A stretch of DNA of 64,000 bases from UBA5078 sp051252515 (GTDB lineage Bacteria; Pseudomonadota; Gammaproteobacteria; Pseudomonadales; Pseudohongiellaceae). The position numbers and the translations under genes were made by a program. Position 1 is the stretch's first letter, and each line of letters opens with the position of its first letter. The notes under the pieces were generated by a model, which saw only the letters and a program-made list of their open reading frames with translations, searched no databases and was not told the origin of the DNA. This document shows positions 1 through 9,738 of the stretch, one piece after another. The stretch spans positions 1-64,000 of the forward strand of contig JBPOFS010000001.1 of the NCBI GenBank assembly GCA_051252515.1, written 5' to 3'.

Positions 1-1832
1 GCGTTATCATAACTATCGTCTGAAAAATTCAAGCGCTCCGATAAGCGATCAATAGATTGCTGTGCTCGCGTTGTTGCCTCCGACTGAGATTCAGCAATAA
101 TTCGAACGTCATTCTCAAACTGTCTTGGGTCTGCGTCTATATCTTGATTTCGTAGCTTCCAAGTTGCCGCAATGATGTCCTTTTGCAAGGTGACTAAGGC
201 ACTGCTTTCGCCGCCACCCTGTGGTCCTCCTTGTCCGCCACCCTGACTAGCAGAACGTCTAAACTCTTGATCTGTTGGAATCACTTGTAGGAAGTAAATA
301 TCGGATACAACCTCGGCGGGGCCGTTCAAGCCATTGTTATCGGCAAGTGTTAAATAGTAGCTAACAAAGTCGCCCGGAGAGACGCCCATGTCTTCCAAGT
401 AAATGAGTTCGTTGCCGTCAATATTTCTGGTTTGCTCTACAGGCAGAAAGTCCACCTCTACCTCGTCGTTTCCCACCACATTGTAGTGCAGAGCAAATTG
501 ACTGAGTCCGTAGTCGTCATTCGCTTCTACCGATAAAACCACTTCCTCTAACGGCATCACATCTTGATCGCGACCGGGGCTTTTCAGTGTTAACTCTGGC
601 GGCATATCGGCAATCGAGCGAATATAGTAATCGAATGGATCTTGGCTCTCTAAATCTTCGAAATCCCGTGCATTAATATGGTAAACGCCATCGCCGGCCA
701 CCGCGAAACTTGCTCGTCCAACGCTGCCATCGATCTCGATTGGCACGCTTTCATAAATGCCATCTTCTTGAAATTCGATAGTCGCAGTTTCGATATTTTT
801 ATTGAATGTGATCAGCAACTCAACTTCAGTGCCTTCGGGCACCAACATGTCACCAGCATCCTCCTCACTGTTATTCTCAATGCCGGTATAGCCAGGGTAA
901 GCATAGGCAACATCGATTGTTTCTACTTTAGGCAGATCATAAAGACTGATGCGATATTGCTCTGAACGCTGTTCGCCATTTTGTTCAAAATTAATGTAAT
1001 ACACTAAATCTTCTTGTACGGCGGGGAGGTAATAACTGTAACTGGCACCATCGCTACCGCTACCATCTTGCGGCATAGTCAACTCACGCCAATTGACGTT
1101 ATCGCTTTGTACACGTAATTGAATTTCACTCGGAGTCGCGTTGCTAACACGCGCCACAATAGTGGCCGCATTGCCTCTTTGCATGGCAATGTCGCCAGGC
1201 TCAACGCTGATAAGGATTTCACGAGGGGCTTGCTCGATCGCAACAGGAGCAACCGACTCTACATCAAACGGCCATAATAAACGGCCTGCGGCAGATAACA
1301 TGATATCGGATAGAAACAGCACGGTCACCGCGAGAGCTGTCACAGCAAAGGCAGCGCCAAACGATGTCCAAGATACTCGAGCATCAATAACCTGATCGAC
1401 ACGCGCTTGTTGTTCATGGACATGCTCTTGCGCATCAGCCCAAAGTTGACGCACGAATTGCTGTGAGACACCACGGTTCTGTGACGCGCCTTCTTCCCCC
1501 GAGAACTCAAGAGAGGTCATCAAGCGCTGTTCAAGGTCAGGGATTTTTCCTTCGACAAATTGGGCCAGACTGTGATCGTCCGACTGCATCTTGCCAAAGC
1601 GATTGCGTAGGTAAAAAATCGCAGCAGCGACGCCAAGCAACAAAGACACGAATAGTAAAATATCGCCCGAGCGAGCGGGACTCCACCATGCTTCAACAGC
1701 GCTGAGAGTGAGTGCTAGGGCGATCAAAGCAGAAAGCGCTATGCTGACATGCTGTAATACAAAAAGCCGATTGCGACGGCGTCGTATTGTTTTTAGTGTT
1801 TGACGCAAATTTTCGAGAGTTGGGGAAGCCAT
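1..1832 (-). CDS. DUF4175-like large membrane protein, C-terminus missing
   Basis: The frame stays open from an ATG at 1832-1830 to the window edge, giving about 610 residues of a longer protein. The N-terminus has two closely spaced hydrophobic segments (about residues 24-45 and 50-68). A cytoplasmic stretch follows, then a third membrane segment near residue 150 and a long, probably extracytoplasmic part built of beta-rich, Ig-like repeats. Near the visible end is a Gly/Gln-rich linker (QGGGQGGPQGGG) followed by a predicted helical part. This order resembles DUF4175-family proteins, whose role is unknown. The start is the first ATG after the intergenic gap. Family assignment is from memory of the architecture and only moderately sure; the reading frame itself is certain. 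Confidence 0.7.
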   Translation of the reverse strand, partial: MASPTLENLRQTLKTIRRRRNRLFVLQHVSIALSALIALALTLSAVEAWWSPARSGDILLFVSLLLGVAAAIFYLRNRFGKMQSDDHSLAQFVEGKIPDLEQRLMTSLEFSGEEGASQNRGVSQQFVRQLWADAQEHVHEQQARVDQVIDARVSWTSFGAAFAVTALAVTVLFLSDIMLSAAGRLLWPFDVESVAPVAIEQAPREILISVEPGDIAMQRGNAATIVARVSNATPSEIQLRVQSDNVNWRELTMPQDGSGSDGASYSYYLPAVQEDLVYYINFEQNGEQRSEQYRISLYDLPKVETIDVAYAYPGYTGIENNSEEDAGDMLVPEGTEVELLITFNKNIETATIEFQEDGIYESVPIEIDGSVGRASFAVAGDGVYHINARDFEDLESQDPFDYYIRSIADMPPELTLKSPGRDQDVMPLEEVVLSVEANDDYGLSQFALHYNVVGNDEVEVDFLPVEQTRNIDGNELIYLEDMGVSPGDFVSYYLTLADNNGLNGPAEVVSDIYFLQVIPTDQEFRRSASQGGGQGGPQGGGESSALVTLQKDIIAATWKLRNQDIDADPRQFENDVRIIAESQSEATTRAQQSIDRLSERLNFSDDSYDN

Positions 1833-2104
1833 AAGAACTCTTCTTACCTATACGTTTAATTGATCGTCGCTAGTTTAGATGCCTCACTGCCTATTTAGTT
1901 TAGCTCCGGAAATGGGCATTTAGACCCTCACGGATTGCTCAACTATCCCATTAACAATGCAATAAAAGCAAGTGCCTTACACCCCGCAAACGGCTCAATG
2001 GAACCGATTTTCAGATAGCGAGCCATTGCTCAAATTCAGGCTTAAAATCGCTGCTCGATAACCACTACTCCTTTGTAGACCGAGGCCATAGCACAAGTCT
2101 TTCG

Positions 2105-2671
2105 TCAGCGAGGAATGCTGTCTTTAGGATAGTCAGGGGATTGGGCGGGGAAAACGTGTACGCGATGGCCCTCTAGTGCCGCGCTCAAGGCTTGAAGGTT
2201 GCGGTACGTCGAGATGCCTTGCAAAGTTTGCAAGGTCGGCACTGGAAGCTTTAGCTCGCCGCTAGCGCTGGCCTGTAACGCGCTGCGCGGGGTGCGCCAA
2301 CAGTAATCTACAATTTCCTGCTGATCGACCCTAATAGGGGTTGGCTCATAAAGAAGGCCAATGAAGAACCATGTGGAAAACCTTAGCGGGTAGCCCTCAG
2401 GAGTAGTCCAGTGGGCGATATGCCGCAAATTATCGGAATGGATTACCACGCCAGCTTCTTCTTGTGTCTCTCTTACGGCGGCATTCAATGCCGCAGAGTA
2501 TTGTTGCTGACAAGCTGCATCAGGGTAATCCTGAGGATCTATACGGCCCCCAGGAAAAACCCAATGATCACCGTTAAAACGCAATTGACGGTTACGTAGC
2601 AATAACAACACTTCTATATCGCTCGCCGCTTGCCGCACCAAAACGACAGTACTGGCGGGATGCGGTTTCAC
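2105..2671 (-). CDS. NUDIX hydrolase
   Basis: A 188-residue NUDIX-fold pyrophosphohydrolase. The NUDIX box is readable but stretched: GGRIDP begins it near residue 41, and RETQEEAG (about residues 67-74) supplies the metal-binding glutamates. The spacer is longer than in the classical GX5EX7REUXEEXGU pattern, as in NUDT7/NUDT19-type and related enzymes that act on CoA derivatives or other nucleoside diphosphates. It is the last gene of a leftward group (AMP-ligase, GST, NUDIX) with gaps of 29 and 54 bp, so co-transcription is likely. A role in clearing CoA-type metabolites would fit the acyl-CoA ligase neighbour but is inference. The substrate cannot be read from the sequence. Confidence 0.85.
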   Translation of the reverse strand: MKPHPASTVVLVRQAASDIEVLLLLRNRQLRFNGDHWVFPGGRIDPQDYPDAACQQQYSAALNAAVRETQEEAGVVIHSDNLRHIAHWTTPEGYPLRFSTWFFIGLLYEPTPIRVDQQEIVDYCWRTPRSALQASASGELKLPVPTLQTLQGISTYRNLQALSAALEGHRVHVFPAQSPDYPKDSIPR

Positions 2672-2725
2672 TGCACACCATGGTTCGACAATAAAACATC
2701 TGCGTTGTTAAGGTAAATCAACCAC

Positions 2726-3349
2726 TTAAGCATTGGCTTTTTGATCTGCGTGAACACGCTGCACTGACTCACGTTGGGCCAATAGCTCGATCCGCTTACG
2801 CAGACCAGGCACTTCGTTATAAGCATCCCAAGCTAATGAAATTTTCGCCATGCGTGAAAACACAGTAATAGTGAAATAGTAAAACACATCAGCGTAAGTC
2901 AGCTTATCTCCACACATATAAGGACTATCGTCCGTTAACTGCGCCAAAGCCAACAAGCCGCGCTCAAGAGTTTTTCGCACGCGCGCTTTCGTTTCATCTG
3001 TGGCGGGGCTAGAGAAAAATGCGTCGCCATAGAGCTGTCTAGCGGGTAATTCAATGTAGATTTCGAGGTAGTGCATGATTTCGCGAACACGAGCGCGTTC
3101 AAAGGGATCTTCTGGGTACAGTGAAGGCCCCTGCCCAAGATCTTCGAGGTACTCGAGGATCACCGCTGTTTCAGTGATAAATCCGTGCTCGGTCTCCAAG
3201 CAGGGGACCTTTCCCATCGGGCTATGGAGAAGATAGGCGGCGTCCTGAGATGGACGAGCCAACACCTCTTCAAAGGCCATGCCCTTTTCGAGCAGCGCCA
3301 TCTTCACCATATTGTAATAATTGCTTACCGTAAATCCGTGCAGCTTCAT
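2726..3349 (-). CDS. glutathione S-transferase family protein
   Basis: 207 residues with a thioredoxin-fold N-terminal domain (about 1-80) and an all-helical C-terminal domain (about 90-200). The N-terminus MKLHGFTVSNYYNMVKMALL has the SNYYN stretch where GSTs place the glutathione-activating Ser/Tyr. Around residue 62 ETAVILEYLED matches the ES/TxAI-YL glutathione-binding helix. It is a soluble cytosolic enzyme conjugating glutathione to electrophiles, or using it as cofactor. It lies between the acyl-CoA ligase (29 bp upstream) and the NUDIX hydrolase (54 bp downstream), all leftward. The physiological substrate is unknown. Confidence 0.9.
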   Translation of the reverse strand: MKLHGFTVSNYYNMVKMALLEKGMAFEEVLARPSQDAAYLLHSPMGKVPCLETEHGFITETAVILEYLEDLGQGPSLYPEDPFERARVREIMHYLEIYIELPARQLYGDAFFSSPATDETKARVRKTLERGLLALAQLTDDSPYMCGDKLTYADVFYYFTITVFSRMAKISLAWDAYNEVPGLRKRIELLAQRESVQRVHADQKANA

Positions 3350-3378
3350 ACTTACCCCCAGCTCAAAATGAACGTTCC

Positions 3379-4956
3379 TTAGTGACGCACTCCTCGCAAC
3401 TGATGCTTGAGCACCTTCCCTGATGGTGCCGATGGCAATTGCTCGAGGAATACAATTTCGTTAGGTCTTTTATACGGTGACAAAAATGGCTTGATAAAGG
3501 CCTGTAATGCACTTTGTGTGAGCGTGCTATTGGCCTTAGTCTGGACGAAGGCTATAACCTCCTCATTACCATTGACCGACTCTCCTATTACGGCACACAC
3601 AAGCACATCCTTATGTTGTGCAATCACCGCCTCCACCTCTGGAGGGTAGACGTTGAACCCAGAGTGAATGATCAACTCCTTACTACGCCCTGCGATATGA
3701 ATATTGCCAAGTTCATCTTCCCGGACTAGATCCCCGGTATTGAGAAAGCCCTCCGCATCAATGGCGGCGCTGGTCGCCTCGGCATTCTTAAAGTATCCAC
3801 GCATTACGTTAGGACCGCGCACATGCAATTCACCCACGTCCCCTTGTGCTACCTGCGCCCCATCGTCACCGATTAAGCGCACTTCGACACCTGGTAGTGG
3901 TCGCCCCACACTACAATTACCTAAGCGCTCGTTCCAACGCACTTGGCAAATAGTCGGTCCACTTTCGGTCATGCCATAGGCGTTGAGCAATGTCAGGCCA
4001 AATAACTGCTCCGTATCTCGCTTAATAGTAGGGTCTAAAGGCGCTCCGCCCGCATAAATAAACCGTAGCTTAGGCATTTCCTCTGGCCCGACCCCGTGCG
4101 TGCGGCAATGCTCTAAGAAGCGCGCAAACATGGTCGGCACCCCCATCATTCCGGTGATCTTTTGCTCATCCAGTGTGCGCAGACTTTCTTGCGCATCGAA
4201 ACGATCTGCCAAGATTAGTTGCGCACCACGATACAATGTCGCCAAGAATACGGCCGAAAGTCCAAATATATGCGAAAGCGGTAATACTCCGTAAATGCGG
4301 TCCTCGGCGTTCATTCCACGTAACACCCCAGTCACGGCGGCCACAAAAAGCATGTTGCGATGACTCAACATGACACCTTTCGGGTCTCCGGTTGTTCCAG
4401 TGGTATAGATCATCACGCAAACGCGATCACTTATCGCCACACCACTTTCATCGAGCGGGACAGGCGTTGTAGTGCTTAGTATCACTCCCACCTTTCCAGC
4501 ATCCTCTTCAAGCACACGCGCATCACCGCTCAATGCTAGCGCCTCGTACTGTTTCTGCGCCGCTGTGGAGTTCAGGAAGCAGGCTGTTAGCTTAGGATCA
4601 CAATGGTGTTGAATTCTTTCGATCTCGGCAGCCGCTAATCGCGCATTAACCACAACACTGACCGCATTTATCTCACTGATCGCCAATATCCAGATCAGGA
4701 GCTGCGCACAGTTCTCATTAATCAACAGAATACGATCACCTGCACCAACGCCTAAAGCTAGCAAGGCTACTTGACAGCTTGCCACCGCTTGCTCCAGCTG
4801 CGCGTAGGTATAGTGATGCCCAAGGTGATCACCTAGCGCTGGCGCATCCCCTCGCTCTTGAGCCCATCGCTTTAGAGGCGCACTGATCCGTGCCGGCAAT
4901 TGTGCAAGCAATGCCTCTGGTGATTGACCCAGCAACGCGAGATCGTTAGATTGCAT
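3379..4956 (-). CDS. AMP-dependent acyl-CoA synthetase/ligase
   Basis: A member of the ANL adenylate-forming superfamily, activating a carboxylate with ATP and passing it to CoA. The P-loop-like motif YTTGTTGDPKGV lies near residue 190. Further conserved segments are NAYGMTESGP (A5), the TGDL motif near residue 410, and the C-terminal catalytic lysine in PSGKVLKHQL. Length (about 525 residues) is normal. An in-frame ATG at 4968 would add four residues, but the ATG at 4956 is preceded by AGGA with proper spacing and is preferred. It is the first gene of a leftward group with GST and NUDIX. Its start is only 27 bp from the divergent glycosyltransferase start, so their promoters must overlap the coding ends. 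Chain-length specificity is not evident. Confidence 0.9.
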   Translation of the reverse strand: MQSNDLALLGQSPEALLAQLPARISAPLKRWAQERGDAPALGDHLGHHYTYAQLEQAVASCQVALLALGVGAGDRILLINENCAQLLIWILAISEINAVSVVVNARLAAAEIERIQHHCDPKLTACFLNSTAAQKQYEALALSGDARVLEEDAGKVGVILSTTTPVPLDESGVAISDRVCVMIYTTGTTGDPKGVMLSHRNMLFVAAVTGVLRGMNAEDRIYGVLPLSHIFGLSAVFLATLYRGAQLILADRFDAQESLRTLDEQKITGMMGVPTMFARFLEHCRTHGVGPEEMPKLRFIYAGGAPLDPTIKRDTEQLFGLTLLNAYGMTESGPTICQVRWNERLGNCSVGRPLPGVEVRLIGDDGAQVAQGDVGELHVRGPNVMRGYFKNAEATSAAIDAEGFLNTGDLVREDELGNIHIAGRSKELIIHSGFNVYPPEVEAVIAQHKDVLVCAVIGESVNGNEEVIAFVQTKANSTLTQSALQAFIKPFLSPYKRPNEIVFLEQLPSAPSGKVLKHQLRGVRH

Positions 4957-4983
4957 TTTTTCCTGCATGTAATACCCACCACT

Positions 4984-6123
4984 ATGCGCGCATTGCTACT
5001 TTCTGCATACGACGCCCAAAGCCATCGTGCTTGGCGCAACAACCTTAAATTAATGTTTCCAGCAATCGCATGGAAAGAGCTGACATTGCCCGCACGGCAC
5101 TTTCCTTGGCGTGTGCGCGGCAATAGTTTGAGTTGGGCATTTAACCATCGCGACACCTTAACTGACAACTATGACTTTTTACTCAGCACCTCCATGACAG
5201 ATTTGTCCGCGTTACGGGGTTTTGTGCCCGAATTATGCGCAATACCTAACATCGTGTATTGCCATGAGAATCAGTTTGCCTATCCAGAGAACCCATTCCC
5301 TGGTGCCCGGGTCACTAACCCCGTGGAACCCCAGATTCTCAGTTTATACACAGCGCTTTGTGCCGATCGGCTCGTATTCAACAGCGCTTATAATCGCGAT
5401 AGCTTTCGTGCGGGAGCACAAGCATTGCTGAAGAAACTACCCGATCACGTACCCAGTGGACTTCTTCAATGTGTCGATGACGCCCTAGTGATCCCCGTCC
5501 CTCTGTGTGAACAGGTCTTCACCACTGTCCCTCAACAAAAGAGTCCCGACCCTTGCGTATTGGAAATCGTTTGGAACCACCGCTGGGAATACGACAAAGG
5601 GCCCGATCTATTATTGGCGATAGTGCAGCAAATGCAGCAACGCAATATGCGCTTTCGCTTACATCTTCTTGGGCAGCGCTTTCGTGCCTCACCTGGGGCC
5701 TTCGATGAGCTGCAAGCCAGCCTTAAGCGCTATTATGAAGCTCAAAGCATAACGCCAGGGATCAACGCTTATCTTGAGAACACAAATGACTACTACCAAT
5801 GTTTAGCCTCGGCGGACGTAGCATTAAGCACTGCCGACCATGACTTTCAAGGCCTCTCTGTACTCGAAGCTGGTGCGCTAGGGTGTACACCACTGGCACC
5901 AGACAGACTTGTTTACCCAGAGTATTTATCTTCTCAACACCGTTATGCCAGCGGCGGCGATGTCTGCACGCAAACAAGTGCTGCCGTCGACAAATTAGAG
6001 CAATGGGCGCATACCAAAAAGGCCGGAGGTCAACTTGCGCAAGTCAATCTTCAACAGTTTCGACCAAGCCAGTTACGCGACACCTACGCCGCATTATTTC
6101 AATCCGTGCTTAAGCGCACATAA
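4984..6123 (+). CDS. tRNA-queuosine alpha-mannosyltransferase-like glycosyltransferase (DUF3524/GTDC1 family)
   Basis: A 379-residue GT-B glycosyltransferase whose N-terminal third matches the DUF3524 domain of human GTDC1/QTMAN. It has LLLSAYDAQSHRAWRNNL at the start, then LTLPARHFPWRVRG. The C-terminal GT1-like half contains WNHRWEYDKGPD near residue 195 and DFQGLSVLEAGALGC near residue 290, the E-x-G-rich donor-binding motif. The eukaryotic member attaches mannose to queuosine in tRNA-Asp; the bacterial acceptor is not certain. The tgt gene for queuosine insertion lies about 9 kb away, showing that queuosine tRNA is probably made here. The start ATG was chosen because the family motif begins right after it; an upstream in-frame TTG at 4924 would run into the divergent ligase gene. 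There is no strong Shine-Dalgarno. Confidence 0.82.
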   Translation: MRALLLSAYDAQSHRAWRNNLKLMFPAIAWKELTLPARHFPWRVRGNSLSWAFNHRDTLTDNYDFLLSTSMTDLSALRGFVPELCAIPNIVYCHENQFAYPENPFPGARVTNPVEPQILSLYTALCADRLVFNSAYNRDSFRAGAQALLKKLPDHVPSGLLQCVDDALVIPVPLCEQVFTTVPQQKSPDPCVLEIVWNHRWEYDKGPDLLLAIVQQMQQRNMRFRLHLLGQRFRASPGAFDELQASLKRYYEAQSITPGINAYLENTNDYYQCLASADVALSTADHDFQGLSVLEAGALGCTPLAPDRLVYPEYLSSQHRYASGGDVCTQTSAAVDKLEQWAHTKKAGGQLAQVNLQQFRPSQLRDTYAALFQSVLKRT

Positions 6124-6234
6124 TGGCGCTGCAAAGAACGAAAAAACCTTGGACTGCAATAGCATTCGAGGCTAAAGTCTGGCCAATCAGAATCAAAGGC
6201 TACCCATCAGCCTGATAGAATTAGCGGAGTGTTA

Positions 6235-7293
6235 ATGAACGTCATTCGTAATAGTGTATTTGCCCTAAGCACCCTTGCAGCAGCCCTTGCCTATGCTCAG
6301 GAAGAGGTAGCTCCCGAGGCTACAGAGGCCGAAGAAAGTGCTGCATTTCAAGCATGGCTTGTCGACCTAAGAGTAGAGGCGCTAGAGCGAGGCATCAGTG
6401 CCGCGACGCTCGACAGCATTATTCCCACTATTGAACCTCAGCGCCGCGTTATCCAAGCCGATCGCAATCAGGCTGAGTTCGTGCAGACTTACGCGAGTTA
6501 TTTAGAGCGTGTTAGCGATCGTCGAATTGAGATGGGCCAAGACCTTCTCGCAAAGCAAGGCGAGATGATTGCAGCGGCGGCGCAAGACTATAATGTGCAA
6601 CCGCGTTTCGTAGCGGCCATCTTAGGGATGGAGAGCAACTACGGCACTTTCCCTATTACTGAACCGTTGTTTAATGTGATTGCCACCCTCGCCTATGATT
6701 CTCGGCGTGGGGAGCAATTTCGCACCGAACTCTTTGCCGCTTTCGAGATTGTCGATAAAGGATATGCAAGCCAGGAGGAGATGAAGAGTTCTTGGGCTGG
6801 CGCCTTGGGTGCACCGCAGTTTATGCCGGGAAGCTATTTACGCTTAGCCGTAGATCAGGACGGTGATGGAAAACGCGATTTATGGAATATGGGGCCGGAT
6901 GTCATTGGTTCTGTGGCTAACTACTTAAAATCCACGGGCTGGCAAGATAATCAGACTTGGGGCCGTGCCGTAAGCCTGCCTCCTGGGGGCGAACAATCCT
7001 TACCAGCGCCTCAGAACACGGGGCTATCCCCTGATGCTAGCTGCCGACGCTATACCACCATGGGCGTATGGCGAGACCTAAATGATTGGCAGGAACTCGG
7101 AGTGCGCAAGGCCGATGGCAGCGACCTACCTACCCGCCCGCTTGCTGCGGCATTGATTATCGGTGATGAAGGAGATGATAAGGGGTATTTAGTTTACCGC
7201 AATTTCTGTTCACTACTGCGTTACAACCCTTCGTTTAAATATGCCCTAGGAGTCAGTTTACTCTCCGACGGAATTGCGGGCATAGAAGAGTAA
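6235..7293 (+). CDS. lytic murein transglycosylase, MltB-like
   Basis: A 352-residue exported peptidoglycan lytic transglycosylase that cleaves the MurNAc-GlcNAc bond to give 1,6-anhydro ends. A signal peptide covers about residues 1-22, ending in ALAYA-Q; there is no lipobox cysteine, so it is probably soluble periplasmic rather than a lipoprotein. The SLT_2-type domain shows the catalytic glutamate in AAILGMESNYG and the fold motif GALGAPQFMPGSY. A DQDGDGKRDLW loop resembles the EF-hand calcium site of Slt35. GGAG six bases before the ATG supports this start over the GTG at 6229. Its TAA directly abuts the stop codon of the convergent MltD-like gene. Confidence 0.9.
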   Translation: MNVIRNSVFALSTLAAALAYAQEEVAPEATEAEESAAFQAWLVDLRVEALERGISAATLDSIIPTIEPQRRVIQADRNQAEFVQTYASYLERVSDRRIEMGQDLLAKQGEMIAAAAQDYNVQPRFVAAILGMESNYGTFPITEPLFNVIATLAYDSRRGEQFRTELFAAFEIVDKGYASQEEMKSSWAGALGAPQFMPGSYLRLAVDQDGDGKRDLWNMGPDVIGSVANYLKSTGWQDNQTWGRAVSLPPGGEQSLPAPQNTGLSPDASCRRYTTMGVWRDLNDWQELGVRKADGSDLPTRPLAAALIIGDEGDDKGYLVYRNFCSLLRYNPSFKYALGVSLLSDGIAGIEE

Positions 7294-9555
7294 CTAAGCG
7301 CCCGCTTCAGATTCGGCAGCAACAGGCTCAAGTACTGGAAACATCACTGTCTGCCCAATCTGAACTTGCCTGAAATTCAACGTAGGGTTGTACTGGCGCA
7401 ACAACCACATCGGCACCGCATATTTACGACGCGCTAAGTTAGCAATATTATCGTTCGCGACCACCTTGTATGCATCGACATTTTCAATTCGGTAGTGACG
7501 GAAAAAGTCTTGCTGCTCTTGCAAATGGAATTGACGACGCTGCAACTCGAACTGCGCCACGCTGACATTCGAGAAATCCAAATTCAGGCGTCGCCCAATC
7601 ACAACCGATGAACTCCTACCAAGCTGATTCAGACTACGAAGCTGCGATACGCTAACACCCAGCCAATCGGCATAGTGTCCAAGCGTCTCTGATGCTTGAA
7701 TTTCTATCGAACGATTCTCCGCCACACTGTAATCGGAAGGATCAGCCGCAAGTTCGTCAGCAGCCTGCGCACTACGTTGTTCAAAGCTTCGCGTGTCCTC
7801 CACCTCCAGCGCCAATTCATCGCTACTGTTAGTGCCTCCCCCCGTTTCACGCGCGATGTTGTCTGCGTTATTCAATGGCGGCATAAGCTCTTCAAGCAAA
7901 GCCAACTCGATAGGTTCTGCAACCTCTTCCATTGGGACTATCGCTTCCTGCGCTGGCTCTACCACTGGCTCTTGTGTGGCCACGTACACCACGGGCTGTG
8001 ATGTTGATGGCGCATTACTTGGCACTTTTAACTGCTGCCCAGGAAACAATAAGTCCGGGTGATCTATATCATTAGCTTGCAACAACGCCCGCTCCGTCAG
8101 ACCGAAGCGATTGGCGATTCTTGAAAGTGTGTCACCTGCGCGCACAGAGTATGACTCCGTGTCGTTACGAGTATTACTCGGCTGACCCGCCGTATTGTTC
8201 AATGCCTCTGCACTTGCCGCAATTTGGGCTGAAGTCTCGCCGGTACCGGCAGCCGTATCCTGAGGCAACAGCAAACGTTGGCCGATCGAGATACGAGAGC
8301 TATCGCGAATTTGATTCAATGCCGTTAAGGACGCCACAGAGGTTTTGAAGCGCCGCGCTATCGCCGACATGCTATCGCCCTTTTGCACAACATAAGCGAT
8401 ATCGGGCGTTTGAATATTGTAACGTGCGTTACTTGGCACCTGTGCTAACAAAGATTCGATCGAGCCGCGAAGCTGCTCTTTCTGAACTTTTACGACAAAG
8501 TCTTTAGGGATGCGTTTACCACCATCCCACACCACAGGGCGCAGTGCTGGATTGTCGAATTTAAGGTGTTCCAAGGTCACGCCGAGCGCATCGGCCAACA
8601 CTTGCGCCTCAACATACGCTTCGAGTTCAAACTCAACATACTCGGGGCTTGGGTCAAGTTGCAGCACGCCGAATAATGTCCGCGCCTGCCGCTCAACATC
8701 AAGCACGGCCAAGAACTGGGGATAGAAGTTGCGCGAGGCGAAGCCAAAATTACGCCCTTTATAGTTAGCGATAATGTCTTCTATTTTGTCGCTGCCCGTT
8801 TCTCTCACTGCGCGACGCATGCCGCCTGTGCCATGGTTGTAGGCAGTCAGTGCTAAGGGCCATGTTCCAAGTATTTGATAATTGTATTCAAGAAGGCTCA
8901 TCGCTGCATAGGTCGCGGTGTAGGGATCCATGCGCTCATCGACGATGTGATCGATGCGCATAAAGCGCTGCCCCGTTGCCCGCATGAACTGCCACATTCC
9001 AGCGGCAGCCACACTGGAATAGGCACCAGGATGAAAGGAGGACTCTACGTGGGGAAGCGCGCCAAGCTCAACAGGGAGTTCCTTGGCACGCACGACACTC
9101 TCAATGTGTGAGCGATAAGCTCCAGAGCGAATAAGCCCTTCAACAAAGCGATCCGATTGGCCTAGCTGGAAACGCACATTATTGGCCGCTTCACGGAAGG
9201 TCTGGTCACTAGTAGCGCTCGGCCAAAGCTCAAGGACACGCTGTTGGTCACTGCTTAAACCCGTCCGCTTTCCTGTGCCCAAAACTTTTAGGGCATCTTC
9301 GATTTCGCTGCGCTCCCGCTCGATTAGGGGGCGATCGTATTCAACGCTTTGATAGACGATCGCTAGGTTATTTGAGTCATGAAGAAAACCGTGGTCTGTA
9401 TCGACTTCCGTGTAAACGCGAGTCCAAAACTTTATCGCAGGCTCCAGCGCTGCAGGCCTAGGCAACTCTTGCGCATGCAATACAGTCACGCTGCTAATCA
9501 ATAGCAGGCCTACACAAATAATTTGGCGCAATTGTTTAAGGGGCACTGACTTCAT
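7294..9555 (-). CDS. mltD: MltD-like membrane-bound lytic transglycosylase with LysM repeats
   Basis: 753 residues with a signal peptide ending VLHA-Q. A family-1 SLT domain (about 140-280) has catalytic Glu171 in PHVESSFHPGAYS and the GMWQFMRATG and ALTAYNHG motifs. It is followed by LysM modules: two canonical ones (starting YVVQKGDSMSAIARRF and YSVRAGDTLSRIANRF), an acidic Pro/Glu-rich linker, and two weaker ones near residues 610 and 690. LysM binds the glycan backbone and tethers the enzyme to peptidoglycan. E. coli MltD has fewer LysM domains, so this is an enlarged version. There is no lipobox, so membrane anchoring is unclear. The gene is convergent with the MltB-like gene, the two stops touching. 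Confidence 0.92.
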   Translation of the reverse strand: MKSVPLKQLRQIICVGLLLISSVTVLHAQELPRPAALEPAIKFWTRVYTEVDTDHGFLHDSNNLAIVYQSVEYDRPLIERERSEIEDALKVLGTGKRTGLSSDQQRVLELWPSATSDQTFREAANNVRFQLGQSDRFVEGLIRSGAYRSHIESVVRAKELPVELGALPHVESSFHPGAYSSVAAAGMWQFMRATGQRFMRIDHIVDERMDPYTATYAAMSLLEYNYQILGTWPLALTAYNHGTGGMRRAVRETGSDKIEDIIANYKGRNFGFASRNFYPQFLAVLDVERQARTLFGVLQLDPSPEYVEFELEAYVEAQVLADALGVTLEHLKFDNPALRPVVWDGGKRIPKDFVVKVQKEQLRGSIESLLAQVPSNARYNIQTPDIAYVVQKGDSMSAIARRFKTSVASLTALNQIRDSSRISIGQRLLLPQDTAAGTGETSAQIAASAEALNNTAGQPSNTRNDTESYSVRAGDTLSRIANRFGLTERALLQANDIDHPDLLFPGQQLKVPSNAPSTSQPVVYVATQEPVVEPAQEAIVPMEEVAEPIELALLEELMPPLNNADNIARETGGGTNSSDELALEVEDTRSFEQRSAQAADELAADPSDYSVAENRSIEIQASETLGHYADWLGVSVSQLRSLNQLGRSSSVVIGRRLNLDFSNVSVAQFELQRRQFHLQEQQDFFRHYRIENVDAYKVVANDNIANLARRKYAVPMWLLRQYNPTLNFRQVQIGQTVMFPVLEPVAAESEAGA

Positions 9556-9682
9556 GTCCTCCGGACGAGTTTGGGTGATCTATTAGACCTGCGTTTCATC
9601 AATAAATTTCTAAAACTGTGAGCCTATACTAAAGGAGGCGTGACGATTGTCAAAGCAATATACAGCGGAGGCTCAGGGTAGA

Positions 9683-9711
9683 TTTCACTGCTCGTATATT
9701 TGCTCTATACT
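9683..9711 (+). promoter_or_regulatory. putative sigma-70 promoter of panP
   Basis: TTTCAC (9683-9688) and TATACT (9706-9711) are separated by 17 bp, close to the sigma-70 consensus with an almost perfect -10. They sit about 28 bp upstream of the panP start. Confidence 0.45.
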
Positions 9712-9738
9712 GCGTCCCCCTTGCCCAAATAAACGTTA

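Noticed and set aside
4924..4983. Longer N-terminus for the queuosine mannosyltransferase-like gene
   Set aside because: The TTG start would overlap the divergent ligase gene and add 20 residues not matching the family, which begins at MRALLLSAYDAQ.
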